A stretch of DNA of 64,000 bases from Antedon mediterranea (taxonomy: Eukaryota; Echinodermata; Crinoidea; Comatulida; Antedonidae). The position numbers and the translations under genes were made by a program. Of this stretch, positions 42,516 through 52,928 are shown piece by piece. The notes under the pieces are model-generated. The model made no database searches. It was not told the origin of the DNA and saw only the letters and a list, made by a program, of their open reading frames with translations. Location of the stretch: positions 11,150,932 to 11,214,931 of the forward strand of contig NC_092679.1 of the NCBI RefSeq assembly GCF_964355755.1. Reading direction: 5' to 3'. The first letter of the stretch is position 1. Each line of letters opens with the position of its first letter.

Positions 42516-42900
42516 TACCATCTAGTGAATATAATTTAGCGTTACCTCAAGCTCGTATTTCTTTAGGAAAGTTTAGGATTAGTTTTGAAGGAGCATATTT
42601 ATGGAATAATATTTCAGTTGAAATTCGTAGTATTATTTATGGGAAATCGTTTATAAATCAAGTTAAAAAATGTTTAATTGATGAATATATAGAATAATGT
42701 ACGTTTTATGTTTTTCTTTTTAATTCCACCTGTATTTTTGTAATTTATATTTGTAAAGGGGGTTAAACTCGATTACAGAAATCTATTTTTTTAACCTCCT
42801 ATTGCCATGCTGTAATTTGTTTAATTTTTTTTTTTAATATATATTTTTATATATATATTATTTTCTTTTTTTGGCAATAAAAGTTGAATAAAAAAAATAA
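42516..42900 (+). pseudogene. LINE C-terminus and 3' end (part 2)
   Basis: From about 42530 the frame reads LALPQARISLGKFRISFEGA and YLWNNISVEIRSI, ending at 42695. This is the C-terminal motif of the LINE interrupted at 40101. An untranslated tail follows and ends in GGCAATAAAAGTTGAATAAAAAAAATAAA near 42899. Confidence 0.72.
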
Positions 42901-42964
42901 ATAGTGATCGTTTTCAACAGTTCCAGACTTCCTACAACAATTACCTTACAGCTAATTCTCACAA

Positions 42965-44290
42965 GCAGACATTTTTATTTAGGAGTTTATACTGCGACAT
43001 AATAGGAACTCGAGAAGGAAATTGGGAGCTACATCTCGTGTAAGTGTAAGGAGCATGCTTCCATGGATCGTTGCCTATGATCACATCAATTATAGTAGAT
43101 ATTTGCCAGTTTATTGGATGGAAATGATTAATCTTGTGAACACCCATCCATCAATACATCGGAAATGTATGGAAGGAGAGTTTACCGTTCAAAGAAGTAA
43201 CAAGGCTTTCGCCCAAATAACGTGTGATCAAACAATAGACTCCAAAACGAAAGGCGGTATGACTGGTTTCACAACCAACAAAGGCACAGTAAACAGATGG
43301 ATATGGTCACACCATACACGGGGTGCTATCACGCGAGAATGCAAAGCTATGGCAGGCAAAAGTGTACAAAGCCAAACTTGAACAGATCTTTTGCCTAGTC
43401 GAATGAAGCATGACCGCTCAGATGTTGTTAAAATCATAGAGACCACAAATGCAATTATCAATCCATTTGGTTATGAGGAAGAAGAGTTTATACACATTAC
43501 CTCTGGTGTTGTTTCTACTTTTGAAGTGAAAAATGATCTGAACACTGCACATGAAAGGGGAGAGGCAGAACTAATCAAGTTATGTGAACAACATATTAAA
43601 ACAGAAGAAGTAGGTTTTTTCGAGAGCATGCAAAAGCTAAAACTTAAAACTTTCATTAACATGGGTAAAAAGGTAAAATCAAAAGTCCGGGGAAAGGAAG
43701 TTGTATTAAAATCTGACAGAAATTTAATGACCAGACTAGTAGTTATCGAAAAGTATCGGAAGATAGACCTGCAAGAATTGTTAAGTTATTCTCTTGGACC
43801 ATTATCACTTCCATTGGCTTCTGCTTATGGAAGTCTTGTAAAAACCAACAAAGCAAATCTACTTCATGCACTGGAGAGTCAATCAGAAGAACCAGTTGTT
43901 GAAATTCCAAAAGGAGGCATATTCATTGTAGACGGTATGGCAACAATACAGCAACTTAGTATCAACAAAATGCAAGGCCAAAGGACATTTCTCAATTTAG
44001 CTGATGTGCTTTTACAGCGCTTGGTCAACAGAGCTAATTCTAACAACTCAAAGGAGATTCACTTTGTTACAGACACGTACAGAGATAAATCAATAAAGAA
44101 TGCAGAACGTGAAAATAGAGCTGCCAGTAGATCTCAGGTGATGCGCATATATGGCCAATCACTTCCACAGCAATGGAAGAAATTTCTTTCAAATGATAGT
44201 AATAAGGAATCTGTTATAGAATTTTTATATATAATACGTATGGAGTATATATCACAGATTTCCTCATCTTTATCGTTTCAAATTAATTAA
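42965..44290 (+). pseudogene. Pseudogene of a large uncharacterised marine-invertebrate family
   Basis: The first frame (43022-43381) has YDHINYSRYLPVYWMEM, CDQTIDSKTKGGMTGFTTNK and VNRWIWSHHTRGAITREC. After a break the second (43391-44290) has AHERGEAELIKLCEQ, KLKTFINMGKKVKSKVRGKE, LLSYSLGPLSLPLASAYGSL and SLPQQWKKFLSNDSNKESV. I recall this NYSRWLPVY/SKTKGGI/QWKKF arrangement from highly repeated uncharacterised genes in corals and echinoderms. There is no established function. A frameshift occurs near 43040 and another at 43385. Similarity ends at about 44235. Confidence 0.6.
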
Positions 44291-46385
44291 TTAAATTTCA
44301 GTATATCACCGGGCGGTTTAGAATTAATGTTCTTTGCCTGTTGTGTTTATATATATATATATAAATATACAAGTTTCAGCATAGTAAATACGGTGGACAA
44401 ACATTCAAGTGGATGGTCGAAAATGTACTGGAATATGCAGTATGTTTTGTAATTAAAATGGCTAATGAAATTCCAAGTACAATTAGTTCACTTAGTATCA
44501 ACAAATTCAACTTTAAGAGGTACTTGGAGTCTTTCCCAGAAGGCAAAGAAGCCATAGCAATGAAAGAAATATAACGCCTCAGGAAATGCCCAACTAGACA
44601 GACATCGTACATACCTGTTGTACTTTCGTATCACTTGGCCTGCGACAACCGGGTCCTGCAGCTTCTAAAGTACCGCGGTCTCGGAAACAGTCCATCACAG
44701 CTTCGCCAACAAGTCTTAGAGCAACACACAAGGCGGTGGAATGAGAGAGTGGCTCTCTACTTAGAAAATTGCAAGAAGTTCTGTGGTTCTCGTGATGATT
44801 ACATCATTGCTGCTTCTAAATTTGATGAGGTGTCTAAAATGATTCCTGTTCCCACTGTCCAATGGTTTCTCATCATCTACTGCAACGAAGTAATGGGAAG
44901 AATCGACGTACTCAAGGCTTCTATCACATCGACGTTCGGAAGAGTGTTGAAGATTGACTCGACCAAAAGGGTAAATAAATAATTAATAAACAATACTATT
45001 TCTGCAATTTACTTTAATATCTTTTAATTATTTGAATTTTTTTTTTGCAGATTGTGGGCACGCTTTCTTCCTAATAATTCTTATATATTTTTTTTTTGCA
45101 GATTGTGAGGAAGCTAGCCGGTCGTGCATGTGGAACAGGTGAGCGTGCTAGCGACTTACATTTCCAAGCTTACCTGATGGAAGGACTTGTTTGATGGAAT
45201 TCAAACCGTGCACTAGTTGCTACCCAGTCTGGAGCACCCATCTCCAGTACATATAGTGGACTGCATCAGCATGCTCTCAACATACTGGCAGAGCAAGCGA
45301 TTGGCAAAAAAGTGTACAAAAGTTTTATCATTCTAAAAAGTACACTGGAGAACTCATCGGAGTGAAGTATCTGTACAACCAGTCGAACAAAGTGCTCGAA
45401 ACTCAATTTCCTGTTAAAACAGATACAATTAATGATGAAGTTTTTGATGAAGAAATTTAAACTTTTGATGTTGATGAAGGGTATGATGACAAGACTCAAC
45501 CTGACTATAAACCACCTAAGCGTTGTTTTAAACCTCGAAATGCTAAAGAAACCTCACCACCGCAGCTGGAGTCCTTGCCTTCATGTGACGGTAATGATGA
45601 TGATGGTGAAGGAAAAGCAGCCCTTATTGATAGAGTGAGTTAATTAAATTTGTATTATTTGCTTTTCACAAATTTTGTTTCTGTTTTGAAATAAAATGCA
45701 TGAGTCTAATTATTTATTTTGTTTTCATATTTTACAATTTAGGAAATGGAGGATTCCACTGGACCGGACAACATTCCAGGCTACGCCAAAGTTGAAGCCC
45801 AGGCAGACTATCTTATGCAGTTTAAGAAAGACAGTGGAAAAACTATGTGAAGCGTATCCATCTACCGTATCTATCGAAGTTAAACATTTCCAGCGCTGGC
45901 TGCTCATTACCAAAGGCTACAAGAACATTCGTCGGAAAGTGCTATCGAATGGACACCTGATGTTGTTTGCTAAGCTTCAGTTGAAGATAAATCGTACGAC
46001 ACTCGTCCAGTGGTGAGTTTTAACTTGTTATTGATGTTTTTTTACACTACAGTAAATACATTCAAGTTTTTAAATACTGTGTTAGATTTATTTCCAACAG
46101 GTACAACAGAACATCAAAGAAGCAAGAGGGGCAAGTGCTGGAATCTGGCATCTCAGCAACATTATCCAAACTTGTCTCTGATAAAACCCTACTTGAACCT
46201 TTAACCAAGCCATCGGTGCTAAGCGTTCCTACAAGCGCTCCATCTTTCAAATTTGTCCTACCTAAAAACACTTCCGGCCTAGGAAACAGACCGTCGATCC
46301 CAGTTCAAGGCGAGATAGCAAAGCCACCACCATCAGTCCCTGAGGCTAGCAGTACTCCCATTCCTAGAACCAGACGTTCCAATCC

Positions 46386-47600
46386 TCCCGATTTATCCGG
46401 GAGTCTCCCGAATTTTAACATCACCTCCCGGTCTCCCGAATTTTAAATATATCTCCCGATTTCACACATTTCTATAAAATTCAGTATTATTGCATTAAAT
46501 TAAAATCTATCTTCCCACGAAAGTTAATATTGCAAATTAATTTAATCTCACACGTCGTACGTACCACCCCGTATGATACAACGAACATGTAATGTATGTA
46601 AAGATTGTATAGCATAGTACAGCCATGGATGGTACAGCGTACTGTAAGGCGACGTCCTTTGTGTTTACCGACAGTACGCGATTCTTACCTTTAGCGATGA
46701 AGCTACAGTATCGCTTTATCAGTAGAGTAGGCGCACGTGTACTGAAACTTTTTCCTGGTTACAAGTTTGACCTAATTCCCATGCCCAGGGAAGGCATCGT
46801 TAGTGTAGTAGTAGTAGTAGTAGTAGTAGTAGTACTATGCGACGTCCTTTGTGTTTACCGACAGTACGCGATGAATCTACAGTATCAGTAGTAGTAGGCG
46901 CACGTGTACTGAAATTGCTAGTTACAAAGTTCTTTGACCCAATTGCAATGCCCAGGCATCGATCGTACCATCGTACAGTACTGTATGTATTCTCACTGCG
47001 CATGTATCGGAAAAGTACTTGTAGTATTGTATTTTGCGTACATACTTTCGCGAATTGCAATCACTCGTGACATTTTCTGGTTTTACAGTATGTCGGAAAA
47101 ACGTAGTAGCGTAGTTTTAGAGACTAAAGAAAGTTGTAAAAAGAAAAAATATAAAACTAGATTTTCTAATGAATGGGAAAAATACGTTTCCGTTTGTTAG
47201 TGCGAGTAATCAACACGTTACCGAGAGTGAATACAAGTTTTGTTGCACTATTTGTAACGTGAATTTGTCATGCTCACAGGGAGGAATCAACGATGTTGCT
47301 GTACGCTACACTCCAAGTTGTTTGTTTTAATTTGTATTTTTGTTAATGAATTATTACAACTAAGTACAGATTTGATTTGTACTATGAATGGTTTTTTATT
47401 TAAGTGTATACAACAATATAAATTTAGTAAATAAAGTTTGATTTATAATCACCAAACAAGTTCTTTTCTTTTTGTTTGTATTACTCTGATTTGCAAAGAG
47501 CTGTCTTAAGATTCGTGTTGGTAGTACAGTATAGTTTTATTATTGAACGTTGGTGGCGACAGACATCACAGTGTTAACGTTGGTGGCGGTATACTCTCCC
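46386..47600. mobile_element. hAT-like insertion with BED-type zinc finger start
   Basis: CTCCCGATTT occurs at both sides (46385 and 47596) together with CCGGGAGTCTCCCG repeats. Inside, ATG at 47089 opens MSEKRSSVVLETKESCKKKK and a shifted frame gives YKFCCTICNVNLSCSQGGIND, a BED-like C2 motif seen at the start of hAT transposases. The rest of the transposase is absent. A partial tandem duplication of about 190 bp (CGACGTCCTTTGTGTTTACC at 46651 and 46840) precedes it. Exact ends are not resolved. Confidence 0.5.
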
Positions 47601-47738
47601 GATTTTTAATTCATTTAGGTTGGAACGTCTGTAGAACTACCCTTTTGTACAGAAAACGAGTGGGAAGGGAAACAGATCAAAATGTACAAACCAAGAACGT
47701 CTGCAATTGTGTGCTCAAAGTGTAAGCAACCAAGGTTA

Positions 47739-49331
47739 AAGGGGGATTCTGGGTTTAAAATTGCTTTTAAATATCGTTTATTTATTAAATAAAAAATATT
47801 ATAACAATATAGACATGTCAGAATGAAGAAGTAATAACGAGAAATTAAAAAAATTAAATTTCATATACATTTTAGGGTAAATTCATGGAAAGTCTGTTTT
47901 TCAGCAGCTTAGGGAAGCTCATTAATATTCATGAGATATTCACAAAATCACGTCATCAGTGGATTCCAAACTCGCGACGTCAAGCTTGTACGTTGTGTTC
48001 TCTCTCCTTTGTCAAACGACGACCACCCGATCATTGTGAAATACATTTTTTGTAGATTTGCTAAGAAGCTAGGCCTAAAGTGTAATAATAACAGTAGTAG
48101 CATATATTTATTTGACATTTAATGAAATACAAAATTTAGTACAGATTACGGAGTCATAAATTATACTATTTTTATACCTCGAATTAATAGTACAGATCGT
48201 ATATCGGCTTCACGTACTAGGCTAGGCCTAGACTAAATCATTTTATTCATGCCGGGGTGAGAGCCATTTCTGACTAGGGATTCCATGCCACGATGGCCAT
48301 CATTCATGGGCCTAGCTAGCCTATTACTAAACGATTGGCCCATAAATAACAAAACTCAGTGGATTCCAAACCCATCCTATCAACCAAACTCCTAAACAAT
48401 CTAAACCTAAAACGTTCTACAAAAATCGGCTGTAAATATTGGGGCAAAACAAGGTCCGATCGCCGTCCGCACGTATGGTCTAATAAGTAGGCCTAGTTTA
48501 CTCTCCAAAAAATCGTATACTGCATCAAGCAAGTAGACCGGTAGTAGGAAGGAGACCTAGCCTAGCCTAGCCGATCCGGCCCAGTTAAAAATTGAGCTAG
48601 CTAGTGTAGTAGACCCTATGCGAATTGATACTACCAGGCCTTTTACTATAGGCTACACTTGTTAATATTAGCAATACTGTACTTATGTTTACAAATATTC
48701 CAACTCTCTCATTCGAGCTATATTATCTATACCATTCCGGTAGGTTGAGAGTCGACCTTCAATCAAATACTGTACATCGTTGTTCATGTTGTGATATAGA
48801 CGGGGTATACTCGACCCGACCAGTTTGGTATTGTATACTGTATCTGCTTATCACGTGACGATGCCAGGCATGGGCAGAGAGAGCACGTGTATCGTCGTCT
48901 CGCTCTCCTCGCTCAGCAGGAATGTATACGTTACGCTTCATTGATTTTGAAGGCTTTCCCTAAGTCAGTGCGAAAATCGGCAAACGTAAAGTGCAAACTT
49001 ATCTAATTTTTCACTGTTTTGATGGATTTTCATAGAAAATTGATTTTATAAATGGGAAGACCGACTAAAATTACATCAGATAAGTATAATTTTACAAAAG
49101 TAATTGATATGGTTATTGATAACGAGTCGTCGGAAGATTGACCATTTCACGAATTTCGTATTCTGTAACCACAGTGTGATTTTGCCGTAGCTGCACTTGT
49201 AATCTGGCCTCATTTCACAGCCTTAGTTCTGCTTCACTGGGCGCTTATATAAATTGAAACTTTTACCGTTCAAGAGACAAACAAATATATTTTACATTTT
49301 TTACTATTCATTTTAAACCCGGAACCCCCCT
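47739..49331. mobile_element. TTAA-type DNA transposon (piggyBac or Kolobok-like), non-autonomous
   Basis: AGGGGGATTCTGGGTTTAAA at the left end is nearly the inverse of the right end (AGGGGGGTTCCGGGTTTAAA when reversed; 2 mismatches in 22). TTAA flanks both sides (47735-47738, 49332-49335). Removing the element with one TTAA restores an open frame in the host pseudogene exon. The 1.59-kb interior holds no convincing transposase. Confidence 0.88.
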
Positions 49332-49499
49332 TTAACTAAGAACCACACTCGGTACTATGGAAATTGGTATTGTGCTGCAACAGCTGATGTGACTTTTGAA
49401 GAATGGAAATCGGCTATGGTTGCCAACGGTCACCTTCGTCAAGAGCGGGGAAAAAAAACAGCAACAAGAATGATTCCAAATGATTTTTGTAGCCATTGA

Positions 49500-50423
49500 T
49501 AGAGTGTTTATACTGTTTCATATATATATCTTCTATTTTTTTTTGTTCTGTGATTTTATATTTACTTTTTACAAAATATTTTGTATTTTATGCAATTTGG
49601 CCATTGGGCCACCATATCTAATATATTCTGAATGTGCAATAAAGTTAATAATAATTTTTAAAAAAAAAAGGTTTTTAATGCTGCCAAATCCAAAGAGCAA
49701 TGATTAATGTTGTAAATTATTTTGTAATTTTTATAAATTACATTCAGTTTTAATTATTACATTATAATTTACATTATATCATTCATTGCACTTTGTATTT
49801 GAAGGTCCCAAGCCTGTACAAAAAAATCAGAGGGGAAACTTTTGCAGTTAAGTGTACGGTACATTAAATGGTGAATTCTATATTCTTGTCAAGAGTATTT
49901 CCTTAGTAGTGTAAATTCTCAAATATTTTATATTTATTTCAAGAGCAATTCCACTACAATTCATTTTAATTCCTTCCACCAATTCTAATAATATATACAA
50001 TATTGATTGACAATTGTTCACACGCTAAAAACACAACAAAAAAACGTCTCGTCATATTAAAAAAACTAACAATTAATACAACATACATATATTGTAGTCG
50101 TTTTAAACGGTAAATTTTTTTTAAACAAATTCATGACGTACTATAGTACAAGGATTTTGTTTCGAAAATTGGATAAAAAAATGTTGACTTTCTCAAATTT
50201 TAACAAAAAATTAATCTATTATTTAATATTTGTATTCATTTAATACATCGATCATGTGATAAACCCCTAAAATTGACAGTTTTTAGTATGCCGGTATTCA
50301 AAACAACCTCCTAGATTCTTGGGCCCCATTGGCCAATTGTCCAGTTTCCTCATTATCTAATGACCCAGTCCAATTCAGTTTTAATGACCCACATGGCTCT
50401 GTCCATTTCTTGTCCATTTCTTT
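49500..50423. other. AT-rich non-coding sequence
   Basis: 3' flank of the preceding pseudogene, with AATAAAG near 49638 as a possible poly(A) signal. No gene is seen to 50.4 kb. Confidence 0.4.
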
Positions 50424-51049
50424 TTGCGTTCTTTACTTTTCCGAATGAGAAGATTGAGCTGTACCCTATTGGCAGAGGCCGTAGCAAAACAGATGAAGAA
50501 ACCGACCGACACGTCTCCTGCAACTGATTTACCAGAGGGAGATGGATCATCGGCGAATGAAGAAGAGATTACCCCTTTAATCAGTGACCTTCTCGAAGGT
50601 GAGCTGTCAACAGGGTGTCAATTGACAATGATGAACACTATTACCTTGGGGGTCGGACATTCTGCTTCCCACCAAAACAAAAATTTGGAACGATCGATAT
50701 ATCGAAATAAGGTCTCTGTTCGCTAACCAACGCGCATGTGTCGGTGACTACAGCAGGAAACCAATTGCGAGTCGAGAGCAACCAAAAACGGAAACAGCTC
50801 ACGGTTTTAGAATGGCAACAGGAGTTCCACATCTATGCAGCCATTTTCTTCCCAAAGGAAGTTTTAAAATATGCGAACAGCATTTTGGAGTTGTCAATTA
50901 CCGCCCAGAACAATACATGGCGAGCATACGATAAACAATTCCAAAGAGCCCGTCTACGACGCTCGTTGAAGTGGGAGGTACTGCACCCTGAACTGATGCT
51001 AAAGCTAGTGACAATGTCAATTGGTCCCGATGACCACTTCAAGGATTAA
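50424..51049 (+). pseudogene. DIRS-like or related gag (ORF1) remnant
   Basis: 50424-50726 encodes an acidic Ser/Pro-rich segment (PLISDLLEGELS). A shifted frame from 50730 gives QLTVLEWQQEFHIYAAIFFP, VLKYANSILELS and WRAYDKQFQRARLRRSLKW. The pattern W..AFxxYxxI...LLKYxxxI...WxxYDxQFR is one I associate with gag-like ORFs of DIRS-type elements and tyrosine-recombinase retrotransposons. No RT or recombinase follows. Confidence 0.5.
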
Positions 51050-52110
51050 CGTTAATCACGGTGCACCGCGTTACACAGATACAATTTTGACACAGCCCCT
51101 AACAATGTGTACAATAACCCTAATCACTGTACTATATTATCTTGGTAAAAGTTCTTTGAGATATTTGGGATACACAAGATGCCATTACCCTTTATAAGCC
51201 TGTACCATCTTAGCATGGAGGTATAAAAAAGGAGATTCAACTAGCTAATAGAGATTAAAATGCTGTGTGCTATATGAAATATGACTGACTTCCTCGGACG
51301 CTGATTGGCTCGCTCAAATGAGTTAAAAAATCCGCCTTCCGCTCTGCCACGCAGGACTTCGCCTTTCATCGTTGTCAGTGCAGCCGGTCGTTTATACGCT
51401 TGTTACAAGGCCCCTTAGCATTTAAGTCGCCCCGAACATGTATTTTAAACACTATTTTAGTTGTTTTAGCTTCTAGAGAGAGGGCTTGTGGGGTCAGAGG
51501 TTAACTTATCCGAAACCATATTGAATTGAAACCATTAAAAAATCAAGTAATATTTACCAAAATAACCAGAAGTTTTTATGGTTTTTATATTATATATCGA
51601 TAACACGATAAGCTCGGAAAATGATTTTTTTTTGTAATAATTATTTAATAATTTCAATTTCAAACCGTGAAAATCCCGACCGTGTACACGCGTGTATATT
51701 TTCTCTACATGCATTGCAACATCGGGCTTTTTCTCGACGAGTCGCTTGTTGGTTCATCAAGTGTGACGTAATCAACAGGTTAGGAAGATAATGCTAGGGC
51801 TAGGTCTAGGCCCTAGAGTATCCTTCTTGTTTGATATTATAATTCGTGAACCTATTCAACATTGTTATTAATATAATTTATAGGCTAAATTATATTATAA
51901 TTAATAAAATGGTGAACACGTTTTAGTACGACAGAGTAGGATAGGCTTAGTAAGGCTACTAGGCCCGGGCCTACTAGCTAGGCCTACTAGAGTCTAGGCC
52001 TAGACTACCACTAGCTAGTTAATTAGTTATCCGCTTGGTAGATAACTCCTTGTTATTGTATTGGATCAATATTTTTTTTCTGTATTGTTCTTCTTTCTTT
52101 CTTGCTTTTT
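51050..52110. other. Non-coding sequence with TAGGCCTA motifs
   Basis: No coding frame. CTAGGCCT motifs cluster at 51806-51820 and 51960-52005. A T-rich stretch precedes the tandem duplication at 52.1 kb. Confidence 0.4.
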
Positions 52111-52736
52111 TGTGCATCTCGTTTCTCTAAAATGTGTAAACATAACATTTCATAACTTTGACAACATGTGGCCATTTACGTAAAGTTGTGCGCCTTTTAT
52201 TTTGAATGACGTCAGAGTTGCGCAACGTGACGTACGTGCGATTTTATGATTTTAAATGATTGATCATAGATTAAAAACCAAGCTTTATTTTTTTTTTTTA
52301 ACTTGGTGAAAATCTAAGTCATATCAAGGTCAAACTTTCTATGGATTAAAAATGGCATGTTTCACGAGCATTGAAAATTTCAAAATGCGCAAAATTAATT
52401 TCTAATCAACTTTCGACGCTTTTTGTGCATCTCGTTTCTCTAAAATGTGTAAACATAACATTTCATAACTTTGACAACATGTGGCCATTTACGTAAAGTT
52501 GTGCGCCTTTTATTTTGAATGACGTCAGAGTTGCGCAACGTGACGTACGTGCGATTTTATGATTTTAAATGATTGATCATAGATTAAAAACCAAGCTTTA
52601 TTTTTTTTTTTTAACTTGGTGAAAATCTAAGTCATATCAAGGTCAAACTTTCTATGGATTAAAAATGGCATGTTTCACGAGCATTGAAAATTTCAAAATG
52701 CGCAAAATTAATTTCTAATCAACTTTCGACGCTGAT
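52111..52736. repeat. 313-bp tandem duplication of an AT-rich repeat
   Basis: TGTGCATCTCGTTTCTCTAA starts at 52111 and again at 52424. The two units appear identical by eye across GACGTCAGAGTTGCGCAACG, the T10 run and the end AATCAACTTTCGACGCT. The unit belongs to a family with inverted, diverged copies near 57.2-57.55 kb and 9.2 kb. Confidence 0.9.
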
Positions 52737-52928
52737 CATGACATTTTGAGCATGTCAAAAATTCCTGCGCGCGTGAAAGTTTTTCACACGGAGTATGAAA
52801 AACATATTTTTTTCTCTTGAATTATATTTTTAAGCCTTTCCTAGTAATTTTGAAAACAATTTAGGCCTTTTCCAGTTTAAATAACGCCATACGAACATGT
52901 TGAATTAGACAATTCGCGCGCGTTTTTT

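Larger units (their letters stand above)
44380..49499 (+). pseudogene. Intron-containing pseudogene, uncharacterised transposase-like family
   Basis: Exons: 44380-44574 (KYGGQTFKWMVENVLEYA); 44598-44970 (YRGLGNSPSQLRQQ; VLKASITSTFGRVLKIDSTK); 45112-45634 (IVRKLAGRACGTGERASDLH; YTGELIGVKYLYNQ; acidic tail); 45743-46012 (PDNIPGYAKVEAQADYL; FQRWLLITKGYKNIRRKVL); 46101-about 46385 (YNRTSKKQEGQVLESGI); 47619-47738 plus 49336-49499 (CSKCKQPRL; NHTRYYGNWYCAATADVTFE). All joints have GT/AG sites and correct phase. The family joins a GQTFxW domain to a DDE-like core; here a stop sits at 44572, and the core between AGRACGT and ASDLHFQAY is deleted. Stops at 45196 and about 45458 and a frameshift near 45830 confirm decay. 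Function is unknown. Confidence 0.6.

Noticed and set aside
46801-46833. GTA-repeat microsatellite as coding polyvaline tract
   Set aside because: Simple-sequence run within the non-coding part of the hAT-like insertion; the open frames across it are incidental.
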